Notes: a model not told the origin generated them from the letters alone. A DNA stretch of 64,000 nucleotides from Bacteroidales bacterium (GCA_031275085.1 JAISPG010000069.1:1-64000), one strand, 5' to 3'; shown: positions 16,354 to 24,734, counted from the stretch's first letter. Numbers and translations are program-made.

Positions 16354-17331
16354 CTAATAAATTATTTTAAATTGTATTATTTGTAAAAAAAACATGCACA
16401 ATAGTACTCCCCAAAAAAGAATTATACCCGAAATCCTTCCTGTATTTACAAATATATATGAAAGTAACAGACTTAAAGGAGCAAAGAATACTATAACCTG
16501 TTCATTATTAGCAAAAGGACTTATAAAATAAATAATAGCAAAAAATAAGTAAAATATTAAAATATTTTGTGCTTTACGGGTAAAAATATTCTGTGAAACA
16601 TTTAAAACAAATTTGGATATTATTGCAATAACCGATAAGATCAAAACAGGTAAAAATATATACAGGTTATATTTATTTATACGGATATGATACTCCGAAA
16701 AAGTATCGTATATAGTTGAAAGAAGTTCTGAAAAATCAAAGTATAAATATATAATAGAACCAGCTATTACCAAAGGACAAAAAATTCCCATGATCAAAGA
16801 AATAAGCTCTTTCAAAGTAAAAGGCCTTATTATTATCAGGGCAATTATTAATAAAGGTAAAAAAATAACAAATTTATATACTAATAATATTGATAATCCA
16901 AATAAAAGACCTGCGTCAAAACAATTACCATAAGCCTTAAATTTTTTGTAAGAATAAAAAATACTGACAACAGACATATATAAAAGCATCGAAGCAAATA
17001 TTTCAGGCAGTATCCTCTGAACATTTACATAAAGTCCTGTAATTATAACATAAAAAATTCCGGGAGATTGATATGCCGATTCGACTATGGAAAGGTCCAG
17101 GTTTGTTTTTATAATAAAAAAAGCAAATGCATAATAGACTAAAAGTGCTACAACAGCCGATATATATTGAAACATCCTAGACTCTCCAAGCTCCGGAAAT
17201 ATATAGGAATAATGCTCATAAGATTCTGTTGGCTGCGGCATATAAATAAACTTAAATGACCATAGTGCCAGCATAATTACAAACATTAAAATAAAGTTTA
17301 CGGGATTATTTGACTTTAAAACCTTTATCAT
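16354..17331 (-). CDS. Polytopic membrane protein (DUF6427-like)
   Basis: 325 residues, dominated by eight or more hydrophobic segments, with an aromatic-rich loop MPQPTESYEHYSYIFPEL after the first. The opening VLKSNNPVNFILMFVIMLALW and the phrase RILPEIFASMLLYMSVVSIF resemble a Bacteroidota-specific family that I believe is DUF6427; the family name is tentative. No catalytic motif is visible. Its ATG lies 2 nt after the purD stop, so it is co-transcribed with purD, though a direct link to purine synthesis is not implied. Confidence 0.7.
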   Translation of the reverse strand: MIKVLKSNNPVNFILMFVIMLALWSFKFIYMPQPTESYEHYSYIFPELGESRMFQYISAVVALLVYYAFAFFIIKTNLDLSIVESAYQSPGIFYVIITGLYVNVQRILPEIFASMLLYMSVVSIFYSYKKFKAYGNCFDAGLLFGLSILLVYKFVIFLPLLIIALIIIRPFTLKELISLIMGIFCPLVIAGSIIYLYFDFSELLSTIYDTFSEYHIRINKYNLYIFLPVLILSVIAIISKFVLNVSQNIFTRKAQNILIFYLFFAIIYFISPFANNEQVIVFFAPLSLLLSYIFVNTGRISGIILFWGVLLCMFFLQIIQFKIIY

Positions 17332-17333
17332 AG

Positions 17334-18608
17334 TTATTTTTTCAGGTCATTGCCAAGATCTTTTCTGTAATACATTTTATCAAACTTTATTTTTTTTATG
17401 GATTTATAAGACTTTTCCAAAGCTTCAAAAATATTATCTCCATATGAGCTGACAGCCAGAACTCTTCCTCCTGATGTTACATTTTCGGAATCTTTGACCG
17501 ACGTACCTGCATGAAAAACTATACTTTCGGTAACATTATCCAGTCCATATATAACTTTTCCTTTTTCATATTCTTCAGGATATCCTCCGGATACTAACAT
17601 TACTGTAGACACAGCCCTTGCATCTACCCGTATATTCTCATTTTCCAGTTCTTTTCCTGATACTGACATTAATACAGGCAAAAGATCCGATTCTATACGC
17701 GGTATAACAACCTCTGTTTCGGGATCTCCCATTCTTACATTATATTCTATTACATAGGGATTTCCTTTTATATTAATTAATCCGAAAAAAATAAACCCCT
17801 TATAATCCATATTTTCTTCTTTTATGCCGTGAATTGTAGGTTTTATTATCGAATTTTCAACTTTAGCAGCAAACTGTTCATCATAAAAAGAAACGGGAGA
17901 TACTGCCCCCATGCCTCCGGTATTTAATCCCGTATTATTTTCACCAATCCTTTTATAATCCTTGGCTTCCGGTAATATTTTATATGATCTGCCGTCTGTA
18001 ATAACAAATACCGAACATTCAACGCCATCCATATATTCCTCTATTACAACTTTTGATCCGGCATTCCCGAATTTTCCTTCTAAAATATTCTTTAATTCAC
18101 TTACAGTCTCTTCAAAATCGTTCAATATCAAAACTCCTTTTCCGGCTGCAAGCCCATCAGCCTTTAAAACAAACGGAGGATCTAGTGTTTTTAAAAATTC
18201 TATTGATTCTTCAAGGTTTTCATTAGTTGCAGTATGATATCTGGCAGTAGGGATATTATATTTCTGCATAAATTTTTTCGCAAAATCTTTACTCCCCTCA
18301 AGCTGGGCTCCATCCTTACCGGGACCTATTACCATCAAATTATTATGTTCAGGCCTGATGCTGAAAAAATCTACGATACCATTCACCAAAGGATCTTCGG
18401 GTCCTACTACAAGCATATCGACTTTATTAGAAATTATAAATTCCGAAATTTCTTCAAAATTTAAAATATTTAAAGGAACATTTTCTGCTATCTGTAAAGT
18501 CCCGGCATTTCCCGGAGCTACATATAATTTATCTAAAAGTTTGCTTTGTGCTATTTTCCATGCTAATGCATGTTCTCTTCCGCCCGACCCTAGAATTAAT
18601 ACATTCAT
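17334..18608 (-). CDS. purD: Phosphoribosylamine-glycine ligase
   Basis: 424 residues from the ATG at 18608; a 12-residue upstream reading is rejected because MNVLILGSGGREHALAWKIA is the standard amino end. ATP-grasp elements include FVLKADGLAAGKGVLI, VIEEYMDGVECSVFVI, TGGMGAVSP and VIEYNVRMGDPETEVVIPR. The enzyme joins phosphoribosylamine and glycine using ATP to form GAR, the second step of purine synthesis. The last residues (KMYYRKDLG) are also typical. It heads a transcript with the DUF6427-like membrane gene. A TAATTTTG -7-like box lies at 18624-18631 on the same strand. Confidence 0.96.
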   Translation of the reverse strand: MNVLILGSGGREHALAWKIAQSKLLDKLYVAPGNAGTLQIAENVPLNILNFEEISEFIISNKVDMLVVGPEDPLVNGIVDFFSIRPEHNNLMVIGPGKDGAQLEGSKDFAKKFMQKYNIPTARYHTATNENLEESIEFLKTLDPPFVLKADGLAAGKGVLILNDFEETVSELKNILEGKFGNAGSKVVIEEYMDGVECSVFVITDGRSYKILPEAKDYKRIGENNTGLNTGGMGAVSPVSFYDEQFAAKVENSIIKPTIHGIKEENMDYKGFIFFGLINIKGNPYVIEYNVRMGDPETEVVIPRIESDLLPVLMSVSGKELENENIRVDARAVSTVMLVSGGYPEEYEKGKVIYGLDNVTESIVFHAGTSVKDSENVTSGGRVLAVSSYGDNIFEALEKSYKSIKKIKFDKMYYRKDLGNDLKK

Positions 18609-19046
18609 AAATGTTTTTTTCGTCAAAATTATTAAAAAATTCAATGATCGGAAGTATTTAATAACTTACTTTTCACAGAAAAACCGAGACACCATAAAAT
18701 ACAACAAAACTAACAAATCGCAGATAATATTGCAATTTATATTTATATTACAACTAGTTATTTATTAAAAAACTCAACTTTTTAAACAATTTCTTATCTC
18801 ATTATGTTTATAACATGTACGAAAATATTGATAAGCGGTTTGTAGACTATAGAAAAACAATTAACCTATACTATATAACCAGAAAGAACAAAGCCGGATA
18901 AAGCTGTCCGCTTTTGACCTTTGATATTTTATCATATATTCCAGTATTTTTTAATCCAGAATGCCGGGCTACTATTTATCGTATTTCAAAAAGTTATATA
19001 TTTGAAATCAAAAATATTTGTGAAAAATACTCAGGAAACAGACATA
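18609..19046. other. Long divergent intergenic region between purD and the hydrolase
   Basis: About 440 nt, AT-rich. Contents that can be supported: a minus-strand -7-like box for purD (TAATTTTG, 18624-18631); a small GC hairpin at 18890-18914 (AAAGCCGGATA / TGTCCGCTTT with one bulge) followed by TGACC; and a plus-strand TATATTTG at 18997-19004. I see no further gene. Confidence 0.5.
18997..19004 (+). promoter_or_regulatory. Promoter -7 box for the alpha/beta hydrolase
   Basis: TATATTTG, a full match to TAnnTTTG. Transcription would begin near 19011, downstream of the most upstream in-frame start (18921), so the protein should begin at GTG 19020 or ATG 19047. Confidence 0.45.
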
Positions 19047-19799
19047 ATGATTGACGGAGTAAAACTTCATGTTTTACGGACAAACAATTTCCCGGACAGG
19101 CCGACAATAATATTTTTGCATGAATCTTTCGGTTGCATAGAACTATGGAAGGATTTCCCTATAATGTTAGGAGAAAAAACAAAATGTAACATCTTAATAT
19201 ATGATAGGCAAGGTTATGGTAAATCCGATCCGTTTTCTGTAAAAAAACGCACAAACGATTATCTGGAAAAAGAAGCAGACATTCTTTATAAGATTTTAAA
19301 ACATCTTGAAATTAAAAATGCAATTCTTTTTGGACACAGTGACGGAGCTAATATTTCTCTTATTACTGCTTCCAGATATCCGGAAAACATTTTAGCTGTA
19401 ATATCTGAAGCTGCACATTTGTTTGTAGAGGATATAACGCGTAAAGGAATAAATGATGCTATTGATAAATATGAACATTCAGATCTAAAACAAAAGTTAG
19501 AAAAATACCATTCCGGTAAAACCGATGCCTTATTTTATGCCTGGGCTGACATATGGCTATCAGAATCTTTTGTAAAATGGAATATGGAACATTTTTTACC
19601 GAATATAAAATGTCCGGTTTTAGTGATCCAGGGTACTGAAGATGAATACGGAAGTATGGAACAGGTAAATTCGGTCGTAAATAATGTGAAAAGTTATGTA
19701 TCGCAATTAATTATTCAGGGAACCGGGCATTCTCCTCATCTCAAAGCCAAAGAGCTGGTTTTGAATGAAGTTTCCTGTTTTATTATAAATACATTATAA
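19047..19799 (+). CDS. Alpha/beta hydrolase
   Basis: 250 residues from ATG 19047; GTG 19020 is possible and longer starts are disfavoured by the promoter position. The fold is evident: GVKLHVLRT, then PTIIFLHESFGCIELWKDF (oxyanion region), YDRQGYGKSDPF, the nucleophile elbow GHSDGAN with Ser, the acid residue in IQGTEDEYGS, and the catalytic His in IQGTGHSPH. The full Ser-Asp-His triad suggests an active esterase or related hydrolase of the C-C/ester-cleaving class; substrate unknown. It is monocistronic, closed by the strong hairpin that follows. Confidence 0.85.
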   Translation: MIDGVKLHVLRTNNFPDRPTIIFLHESFGCIELWKDFPIMLGEKTKCNILIYDRQGYGKSDPFSVKKRTNDYLEKEADILYKILKHLEIKNAILFGHSDGANISLITASRYPENILAVISEAAHLFVEDITRKGINDAIDKYEHSDLKQKLEKYHSGKTDALFYAWADIWLSESFVKWNMEHFLPNIKCPVLVIQGTEDEYGSMEQVNSVVNNVKSYVSQLIIQGTGHSPHLKAKELVLNEVSCFIINTL

Positions 19800-19800
19800 A

Positions 19801-19832
19801 AAATCCCTGATTATAATTATAATCAGGGATTT
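19801..19832. terminator. Bidirectional terminator hairpin
   Basis: Two perfectly complementary 16-nt halves (19801-19816 and 19817-19832; stem AAATCCCTGATT...) located between the convergent hydrolase and cupin genes, with A/T-rich ends on both sides. Confidence 0.85.
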
Positions 19833-19853
19833 AAATGAAGCCTTCTTAAATTT

Positions 19854-20261
19854 TTACCATTCAATTTTTCTTTCAACGACATTCCCATCTGTCATAGTAT
19901 ATTGATTCAAAGAACCTTCTCTTGACTGAATCACCATATACAGCATAGGCTCGTCACCACTGCGTAATGCTCTTACTCCATTTGGAGCTACCCGAACAAT
20001 ACTTCCTTCGGCAACAGGAAAGATATCTCCATCAACCTGAAAATCACCAAACCCTTTCAAAACAATATAAATTTCCTCATTTTGTTTATGAGTATGATAG
20101 AAGCGACTTTCTTTATGTGACGGAAGTTCCTCGAACGAAATTTCTGTACCGGTAGCTTTTACTGCATCTTTAATAAATACTTTTTCTTGTTGATTACTCA
20201 TGTTTCCAATACTTATGGCTGAATAATTCTGTCCTTCTTCCAATTTTTCTATTTTTTCCAT
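19854..20261 (-). CDS. Cupin-domain protein
   Basis: 135 residues. The cupin barrel shows motif 1 as YHTHKQNEEIYIVLKGFG (two His and a Glu for metal binding) and motif 2 around PVAEGSIVRVAPNGVRALR, which lacks the usual second-motif His. A small metal-binding barrel of this type may be an enzyme or a sensor. It is divergent from an HxlR-type regulator with 283 nt between them, so it is the likely regulatory target of that protein. An own promoter is visible at 20330-20361. Confidence 0.85.
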   Translation of the reverse strand: MEKIEKLEEGQNYSAISIGNMSNQQEKVFIKDAVKATGTEISFEELPSHKESRFYHTHKQNEEIYIVLKGFGDFQVDGDIFPVAEGSIVRVAPNGVRALRSGDEPMLYMVIQSREGSLNQYTMTDGNVVERKIEW

Positions 20262-20329
20262 AATTTTTATTTTTAAAATTAATAAATTATTTAACTTTCT
20301 TTTTTAGAGATACTCTCTTATTTATAGCA

Positions 20330-20361
20330 CAAAGATAAATTAAAAACTTATTATAAAACAA
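20330..20361 (-). promoter_or_regulatory. Promoter of the cupin gene
   Basis: Minus-strand TTG (20361-20359), 21 nt, TATCTTTG (20337-20330). The -7 box is a full consensus match; leader of about 60 nt. Confidence 0.55.
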
Positions 20362-20476
20362 GAACTTACAATATGTTCATATACTGACAAAAAGGTTAGT
20401 TTTCCTGTTTTTTAAAGAATTAAAAGGAAAAATTTTTTGATTTTATTTTTTGGTTACAAATATTAAAAAATATATG

Positions 20477-20517
20477 TACCTTTATATTGTAAAGAAACTT
20501 TCTTTTGGAAAGTTTCT
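20477..20517 (+). promoter_or_regulatory. HxlR gene promoter box and 10-bp inverted repeat (candidate operator)
   Basis: TACCTTTA (20477-20484) fits seven of eight positions of TAnnTTTG. Just downstream AGAAACTTTC (20493-20502) and GAAAGTTTCT (20508-20517) form a perfect inverted repeat with a 5-nt centre, placed around the expected transcription start, a good position for autorepression by the dimeric HxlR protein. A leader hairpin is the alternative. Confidence 0.5.
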
Positions 20518-20544
20518 GATTGATCGAAAAAAAGAGTTATAATA

Positions 20545-20916
20545 ATGAAAGTAAAAAAGAATAAATCGCTAATTCAGATTTGTCCTGTACGTAATGTTAT
20601 TTCACGTATAGGCGATAAGTGGTCAATTCTAATATTATTAACATTAAATGATAATGGAATCCTTCGCTACAGTCAGTTAAACCGTGAAATTCCGGATATT
20701 TCACAAAAAATGCTTGCGAATACATTAAAATCCCTGGAAGCAGATAAATTAATAATCCGCAAGGTTTATCCTGAAGTTCCTCCGCGTGTTGAATACCGGC
20801 TTACAGATATCGGAAAGTCTTTAATTCCTCATATTATTGCTCTGACAAATTGGGCAAATGAAAATATGAAAGAAATAGTTAAGAATAGAAATAAGAAAAA
20901 CAAGCCTGAGAATTAA
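20545..20916 (+). CDS. HxlR-family winged-helix transcriptional regulator
   Basis: 123 residues with the HxlR signature: CPVRNVISRIGDKWSILIL at the start, RYSQLNREIPDISQKMLANTLK as the recognition helix region, and KVYPEVPPRVEYRLTDIGKSL in the wing. The Cys in ICPVR is at the position that senses electrophiles or thiol oxidation in several HxlR relatives (HypR, QorR). The dimer likely controls itself and the divergent cupin gene. The effector is not readable from sequence. Confidence 0.93.
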   Translation: MKVKKNKSLIQICPVRNVISRIGDKWSILILLTLNDNGILRYSQLNREIPDISQKMLANTLKSLEADKLIIRKVYPEVPPRVEYRLTDIGKSLIPHIIALTNWANENMKEIVKNRNKKNKPEN

Positions 20917-20964
20917 AATAAGTTTATAAAATTCTTTTCTATACAAGTCGCTTTTTTCCTATAC

Positions 20965-20981
20965 TTTGTTACCTGCCAGCA
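20965..20981 (+). repeat. Left inverted repeat flanking the GrpB-family gene
   Basis: TTTGTTACCTGCCAGCA, matching the reverse complement of 21623-21639 at 16 of 17 positions. Together the pair brackets exactly one gene. Confidence 0.6.
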
Positions 20982-21026
20982 ATAGAGAGCATGATAAGAA
21001 ACAGAAGTGTCAAAAATAAAGTAAAA

Positions 21027-21617
21027 ATGAAAACAGAAATAACCAAATTTGATAACCTTACATCTGAACAAGTAGGAAAACTTTTCCCTATACAGATTGT
21101 ACCTTATGATCCTGAATGGGAAATACTTTTTGAACAAGAAAAAGCAATGATAAACAAAGTATTGAGTGAGAATTTGGTGGTAAATATAGAACATTTTGGT
21201 AGTACTTCTGTTGCAGGACTTGCTTCGAAACCAACCATTGACATTATGGTAGAAGTGCCAGATTTAAGCGAAAAGATAAAGAAATTTATAACTGAAAAAT
21301 TAGAAACGATTGGTTACGGAAATATGTATAATGCCGAACAAAAAAATAAAATGACTTTCGGCAAAGGATATAATGAGAATTCCACCAGCAAAATAACCTA
21401 TCATGTACACATTCGCGAAAAAGATAATAAATTGCAAGATGAAATATATTTCCGTGATTATTTGCGTCAAAACTCTAAAGCTCGTGATGAGTATGCAAAA
21501 TTGAAGTACACATTAGCCGAAAAGTATCAATTTAATCGTGAAGACTACACACAGGCAAAGACTGAATTTATTATTAAAATTACAGAGCAACAAAAAAAGA
21601 AAACAAATAATGAATAA
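21027..21617 (+). CDS. GrpB/UPF0157 family protein (nucleotidyltransferase fold)
   Basis: 196 residues from ATG 21027; ATG 20991 would add 12 basic residues inside the flanking-repeat leader. The family core is plain: IVPYDPEWEILFEQEK, then IEHFGSTSVAGLASKPTIDIMVEVPDL (GS-x-D-type nucleotidyltransferase fold motif), FGKGYNENSTSKITYHVHIRE and IYFRDYLRQNSKARDEYAKLK. GrpB proteins are thought to be nucleotidyltransferase-like, with no settled biochemical role in bacteria. The gene stands alone between two inverted copies of a 17-nt sequence, unlike its neighbours, which suggests arrival as a small cassette. GrpB genes are often found in accessory regions. Confidence 0.9.
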   Translation: MKTEITKFDNLTSEQVGKLFPIQIVPYDPEWEILFEQEKAMINKVLSENLVVNIEHFGSTSVAGLASKPTIDIMVEVPDLSEKIKKFITEKLETIGYGNMYNAEQKNKMTFGKGYNENSTSKITYHVHIREKDNKLQDEIYFRDYLRQNSKARDEYAKLKYTLAEKYQFNREDYTQAKTEFIIKITEQQKKKTNNE

Positions 21618-21622
21618 CAAAG

Positions 21623-21639
21623 TGCCGGCAGGTAACAAA
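21623..21639 (-). repeat. Right inverted repeat flanking the GrpB-family gene
   Basis: TGCCGGCAGGTAACAAA, the inverted partner of 20965-20981 with one mismatch, five nt after the GrpB stop codon. Its G+C content stands out from surrounding AT-rich sequence. Confidence 0.6.
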
Positions 21640-21671
21640 CCGTTTAACAAATAATCCTTTATCCATTATTT

Positions 21672-21704
21672 TCCCATTTCTTTCCAGATTTATCTTTATA
21701 TTTG
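21672..21704 (+). promoter_or_regulatory. Promoter of the two-component operon with 11-bp direct repeats
   Basis: TATATTTG (21697-21704) is a full -7 match. Just upstream, TCCCATTTCTT and TCCAGATTTAT form two imperfect 11-nt-spaced direct repeats, the arrangement used by OmpR/PhoB-type regulators; similar repeats precede the PepSY-like gene at 23716-23750. This suggests autoregulation. Confidence 0.45.
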
Positions 21705-21731
21705 TTATGAAACTTAATATCAGGTTGAATA

Positions 21732-22418
21732 ATGAAAATTCTTGTAATAGAGGATGAAAAAAATCTCAGGGAAACTATTGTTGATTTTCTTACCGGAGAA
21801 AAATATGTGGTAGAATCCGTTTTTGATTATAATTCTGCTCTCGAAAAAGTATGTGTTTATGACTATGATTGTATATTGCTTGACATTATGCTTCCTGACG
21901 GCAATGGCTTATCAATATTGCAGGAATTAAAAAAAATGCATAAAAAAGACAGTGTGATAATAATTTCTGCAAAAGATTCTATTGACGATAAAGTTTTAGG
22001 TCTTGATCTGGGAGCCGATGATTATCTTGCAAAACCATTCCATCTTGCAGAACTAAATGCCCGTATAAAATCAATTATACGCCGGAAACAATCCGACGGA
22101 GACACAAGTATTACTCTTGAAAATATAAATTTTGACCAGGATAAAAGAAAAGTTTTTGTATATGATAAAGAGCTTGTATTAAACCGTAAAGAGTTCGATA
22201 TTTTATATTATTTTATTACAAATCCTAATAGGGTAATATACAAAACAACACTTGCAGAATCTGTTTGGGGCGATAATATAGATCAATCTGATAATCTGGA
22301 TTTTATATACTCACAGGTTAAAAACCTGCGTCGCAAATTGAAAGAAGCCGGTGCAATTCCTACAATTAAAGCAGTTTATGGATTCGGATATAAACTTTGT
22401 ACTAACAATGACGAATAA
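21732..22418 (+). CDS. OmpR/PhoB-family response regulator
   Basis: 228 residues. The receiver domain (1-120) has the acidic pair EDE at 7-9, the phospho-acceptor Asp51 in LLDIMLPDGNG, and Lys in DDYLAKPFHLAEL. The C-terminal winged helix (about 125-225) contains LNRKEFDILYYFITNPNRV and VKNLRRKLKEAG...IKAVYGFGYKL. It regulates transcription as a phosphorylated dimer on direct repeats. The cognate kinase follows after 11 nt. The exported PepSY-like proteins next in line are its likely targets. Confidence 0.96.
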   Translation: MKILVIEDEKNLRETIVDFLTGEKYVVESVFDYNSALEKVCVYDYDCILLDIMLPDGNGLSILQELKKMHKKDSVIIISAKDSIDDKVLGLDLGADDYLAKPFHLAELNARIKSIIRRKQSDGDTSITLENINFDQDKRKVFVYDKELVLNRKEFDILYYFITNPNRVIYKTTLAESVWGDNIDQSDNLDFIYSQVKNLRRKLKEAGAIPTIKAVYGFGYKLCTNNDE

Positions 22419-22429
22419 CCTCTTTTAAC

Positions 22430-23701
22430 ATGAAACTTATTCATTATACAACCGGCAAGCTGACTTTGTTGTTATTTTTACTTATAAGTACTTGGGGAAT
22501 ACTCTTTTTCTTTGCCATGCATCACGAAATTATGGATGAAACCGATGATATGCTTAGAAGCTATCGTGATATCTTTATAAAAAAAGCATTAAAAGATTCC
22601 ACACTCTTAAATACAACATATGAAACTACATTCGACCGCTATGCAATACATCCGGTAAATAATGAAGAGGCAAGACACTACAAAGAAAAGTGGCTTAATG
22701 AAGATATGTACTTCCCGGAAGGAAATGAGCATATCCCTGTAAGAGTATATAAATCAATTTTCCTGGCTTCAGACGGATGCTATTATGAGTTGGAAGTAAA
22801 AATGTCCACATTAGAGCGCGACGATATGATTGAAACACTTATCATATACTTAACAGCCCTTTTTATTTTACTATTAGTATGCATTTATGTCGGTAATCTT
22901 ATAATTTTGAAAAACAGTTTTTCTCCTTTAAAAAAATTACTGTTGTGGCTCAATTCAATTATTCCCGGAAAGCCTGTTCCTCCATTAAATAACGACACAA
23001 AAATCATAGAGTTCAAACAATTGAATGATGCAGCCTATAATATGAGTCAACTTAATTTTAAAGTTTATGAACAGCAGAAACAATTTACCGAAAATGCCGC
23101 TCATGAATTGCAAACACCTCTGGCAACAGCATTGAATAAACTTGATCAATATGTACAAAATGAGCAACTTACAGAAAAACAATTGACAGAAATAGATCTG
23201 ATCTATCGTTCGTTAAATAATGTTATCAGATTAAACAAATCATTACTTCTTATTTCGCGTATTGAAAACAAACAGTTCCATGAAAATATAAATATTAATA
23301 TAAACTCTTCAGTTTATAAAATGACTGCCGACTTTACCGAGATATATGAATACAAAAATCTTGAGCTCATAATTGAAAGTAAAGATGAATGTAATGTATT
23401 AATGAACGAAATATTATCTGAGATTTTAATCTCCAATTTACTTAAAAATGCTTTTATACATTCTGAGAATAACGGAAAAATCACTGTCATAATAGAAAAA
23501 AGTAATCTGATTATAAAAAATACAGGAGAAAACGCTTTGGATGAAGAAAAAATATTCGATCGTTTTTATATGTCTTCCAACAAAAAAGAAAATTCGACCG
23601 GGTTAGGTCTGTCAATTATAAGATCTATCTGTAATTTATATAAGTTCCACATATACTATCAATTCAGGCAAGAACATATTTTTACAATAAAGTTCAAATA
23701 A
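22430..23701 (+). CDS. Sensor histidine kinase partner of the preceding regulator
   Basis: 423 residues. Transmembrane segments at about 12-31 and 136-160 enclose a periplasmic sensor of about 100 residues; a linker with a HAMP-like helix follows. The H-box is FTENAAHELQTPLATALNKL (His225). ATP-binding boxes are ILISNLLKNAFIHSENNGKI (N), NTGENALDEEKIFDRFYMS (G1/F) and STGLGLSIIRSICNLY (G2). G1 is altered: the DxGxG motif reads NTGEN, as in QseC/PhoQ-like Bacteroidota kinases with a shortened catalytic domain. It forms one operon with the regulator and probably senses an envelope condition linked to the PepSY-like proteins downstream. Confidence 0.93.
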   Translation: MKLIHYTTGKLTLLLFLLISTWGILFFFAMHHEIMDETDDMLRSYRDIFIKKALKDSTLLNTTYETTFDRYAIHPVNNEEARHYKEKWLNEDMYFPEGNEHIPVRVYKSIFLASDGCYYELEVKMSTLERDDMIETLIIYLTALFILLLVCIYVGNLIILKNSFSPLKKLLLWLNSIIPGKPVPPLNNDTKIIEFKQLNDAAYNMSQLNFKVYEQQKQFTENAAHELQTPLATALNKLDQYVQNEQLTEKQLTEIDLIYRSLNNVIRLNKSLLLISRIENKQFHENINININSSVYKMTADFTEIYEYKNLELIIESKDECNVLMNEILSEILISNLLKNAFIHSENNGKITVIIEKSNLIIKNTGENALDEEKIFDRFYMSSNKKENSTGLGLSIIRSICNLYKFHIYYQFRQEHIFTIKFK

Positions 23702-23715
23702 AAATTTAAAAAAAA

Positions 23716-23750
23716 TTCCTAAATCTTTACCAATTTGCTTCCGATTTTTG
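23716..23750 (+). promoter_or_regulatory. Repeated CC(N)ATTT motifs upstream of the PepSY-like genes (candidate regulator site)
   Basis: CCTAAAT, CCAATTT and CCGATTT occur at about 11-nt steps, resembling the repeats before the response regulator gene at 21672. The spacing fits one helical turn, so a site for the neighbouring OmpR-type regulator is plausible. Confidence 0.4.
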
Positions 23751-23800
23751 TTTATACATTATAAAATAAATTTTAGTATTAATTTTAAATTATTATAATT

Positions 23801-24238
23801 ATGAAAAAAATCGTTTTTATAGCTTTATTAAGCTTTTTATCTGTCCAAATCCTACCTGCACAGGAAGTAGTAACACAAGACATAAAAAAACTTCCGCAAA
23901 AAGCGCAGGATTTTATTGCAAAACATTTCTCAGGAGAAAAGATTTCCTATATCAAAATTGATGAAGAACTTTTAAAGACAGACTATGATGTTACCTTTGT
24001 AAGTGGTAAAGAACTAGAATTTACAAAAGACGGCGAATGGAAAGAAGTAGATTGTAAAAATTCGGCAGTACCTTCCGAAATAATACCTGCAAATATCCTT
24101 ACATACGTAAAACAAAATTTCAGCAATTTAGACATCACCAAAATAGAAAAAAAGTCTAAATCCTACGAAGTAGAATTATCAAACAATCTTGATCTCGAAT
24201 TTGACAAGAATGGTAATTTTTTAAGAATAGATGACTAA
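23801..24238 (+). CDS. Exported PepSY-like protein
   Basis: 145 residues with a signal peptide (MKKIVFIALLSFLSVQILPA, cleavage about 20). The mature protein is two PepSY-like (DUF2874-type) repeats: KLPQKAQDFIAKHFSGEKISYIKIDEE...ELEFTKDGEWKEVDC and SEIIPANILTYVKQNFSNLDITKIEK...LEFDKNGNFLRID. These small periplasmic modules follow two-component systems in many Bacteroidota; a protease-inhibitor or signal-modulating role has been proposed for PepSY domains. It lies 99 nt behind the kinase gene and 19 nt before a second member. Confidence 0.85.
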   Translation: MKKIVFIALLSFLSVQILPAQEVVTQDIKKLPQKAQDFIAKHFSGEKISYIKIDEELLKTDYDVTFVSGKELEFTKDGEWKEVDCKNSAVPSEIIPANILTYVKQNFSNLDITKIEKKSKSYEVELSNNLDLEFDKNGNFLRIDD

Positions 24239-24257
24239 CACATTAAAAATATAAATT

Positions 24258-24734
24258 ATGAAATTAATAATAAATTTAGGTATAGTTCTGATTATGTCGG
24301 GATTGGTCTTCATTTCCTGTGAGAAATCGGAAAAAGCCCCAAACAGTATGGTCGGAGATAATTTTGACAGCCTGTATCCTAACGCAAAACATATTGAATG
24401 GGAAATAGAAAAAGGTTATTATGTAGCAGAATTCCGTGACGGAAACCATGATAAAGAGGCCTGGTTTGATAATAGCTATTCCTGGGTACTTACAAAAACC
24501 GAATATGAACGTAAAGTACCTGATCTGGTAAAAGAAACTATTAATAATTCCAACTATAAAGGCTGGCATATTGATGATGTTGATTTTATTGAAAAAGTAA
24601 ACAGAGATCCGTTTTACATAGTTGAAGTTGAAAAAGGAGAATCAGAAGTCGACCTTTATATCTCAAATAATGGGGAGATTATAGCTGAAATTACCGAAAA
24701 TGGTGATTATCACAGGGAAATATCTGATATATAG
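24258..24734 (+). CDS. PepSY-like lipoprotein
   Basis: 158 residues with a lipoprotein signal ending in the lipobox FISC (Cys21). The mature part resembles the upstream PepSY-like protein: FDSLYPNAKHIEWEIEKGYYVAEF, AWFDNSYSWVLTKTEYE, then a second unit YKGWHIDDVDFIEKV...VDLYISNNGEIIAE. It is probably anchored in the outer or inner membrane facing the periplasm. Same transcript as the preceding gene, closed by the hairpin at 24779-24826. A role as reporter or inhibitor in the two-component signalling is an inference from context. Confidence 0.82.
   Translation: MKLIINLGIVLIMSGLVFISCEKSEKAPNSMVGDNFDSLYPNAKHIEWEIEKGYYVAEFRDGNHDKEAWFDNSYSWVLTKTEYERKVPDLVKETINNSNYKGWHIDDVDFIEKVNRDPFYIVEVEKGESEVDLYISNNGEIIAEITENGDYHREISDI

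Noticed and set aside
18890-18914. Small GC hairpin AAAGCCGGATA/TGTCCGCTTT
   Set aside because: No gene on the plus strand ends before it, and the U-tract is weak, so I list it only as content of the intergenic region.
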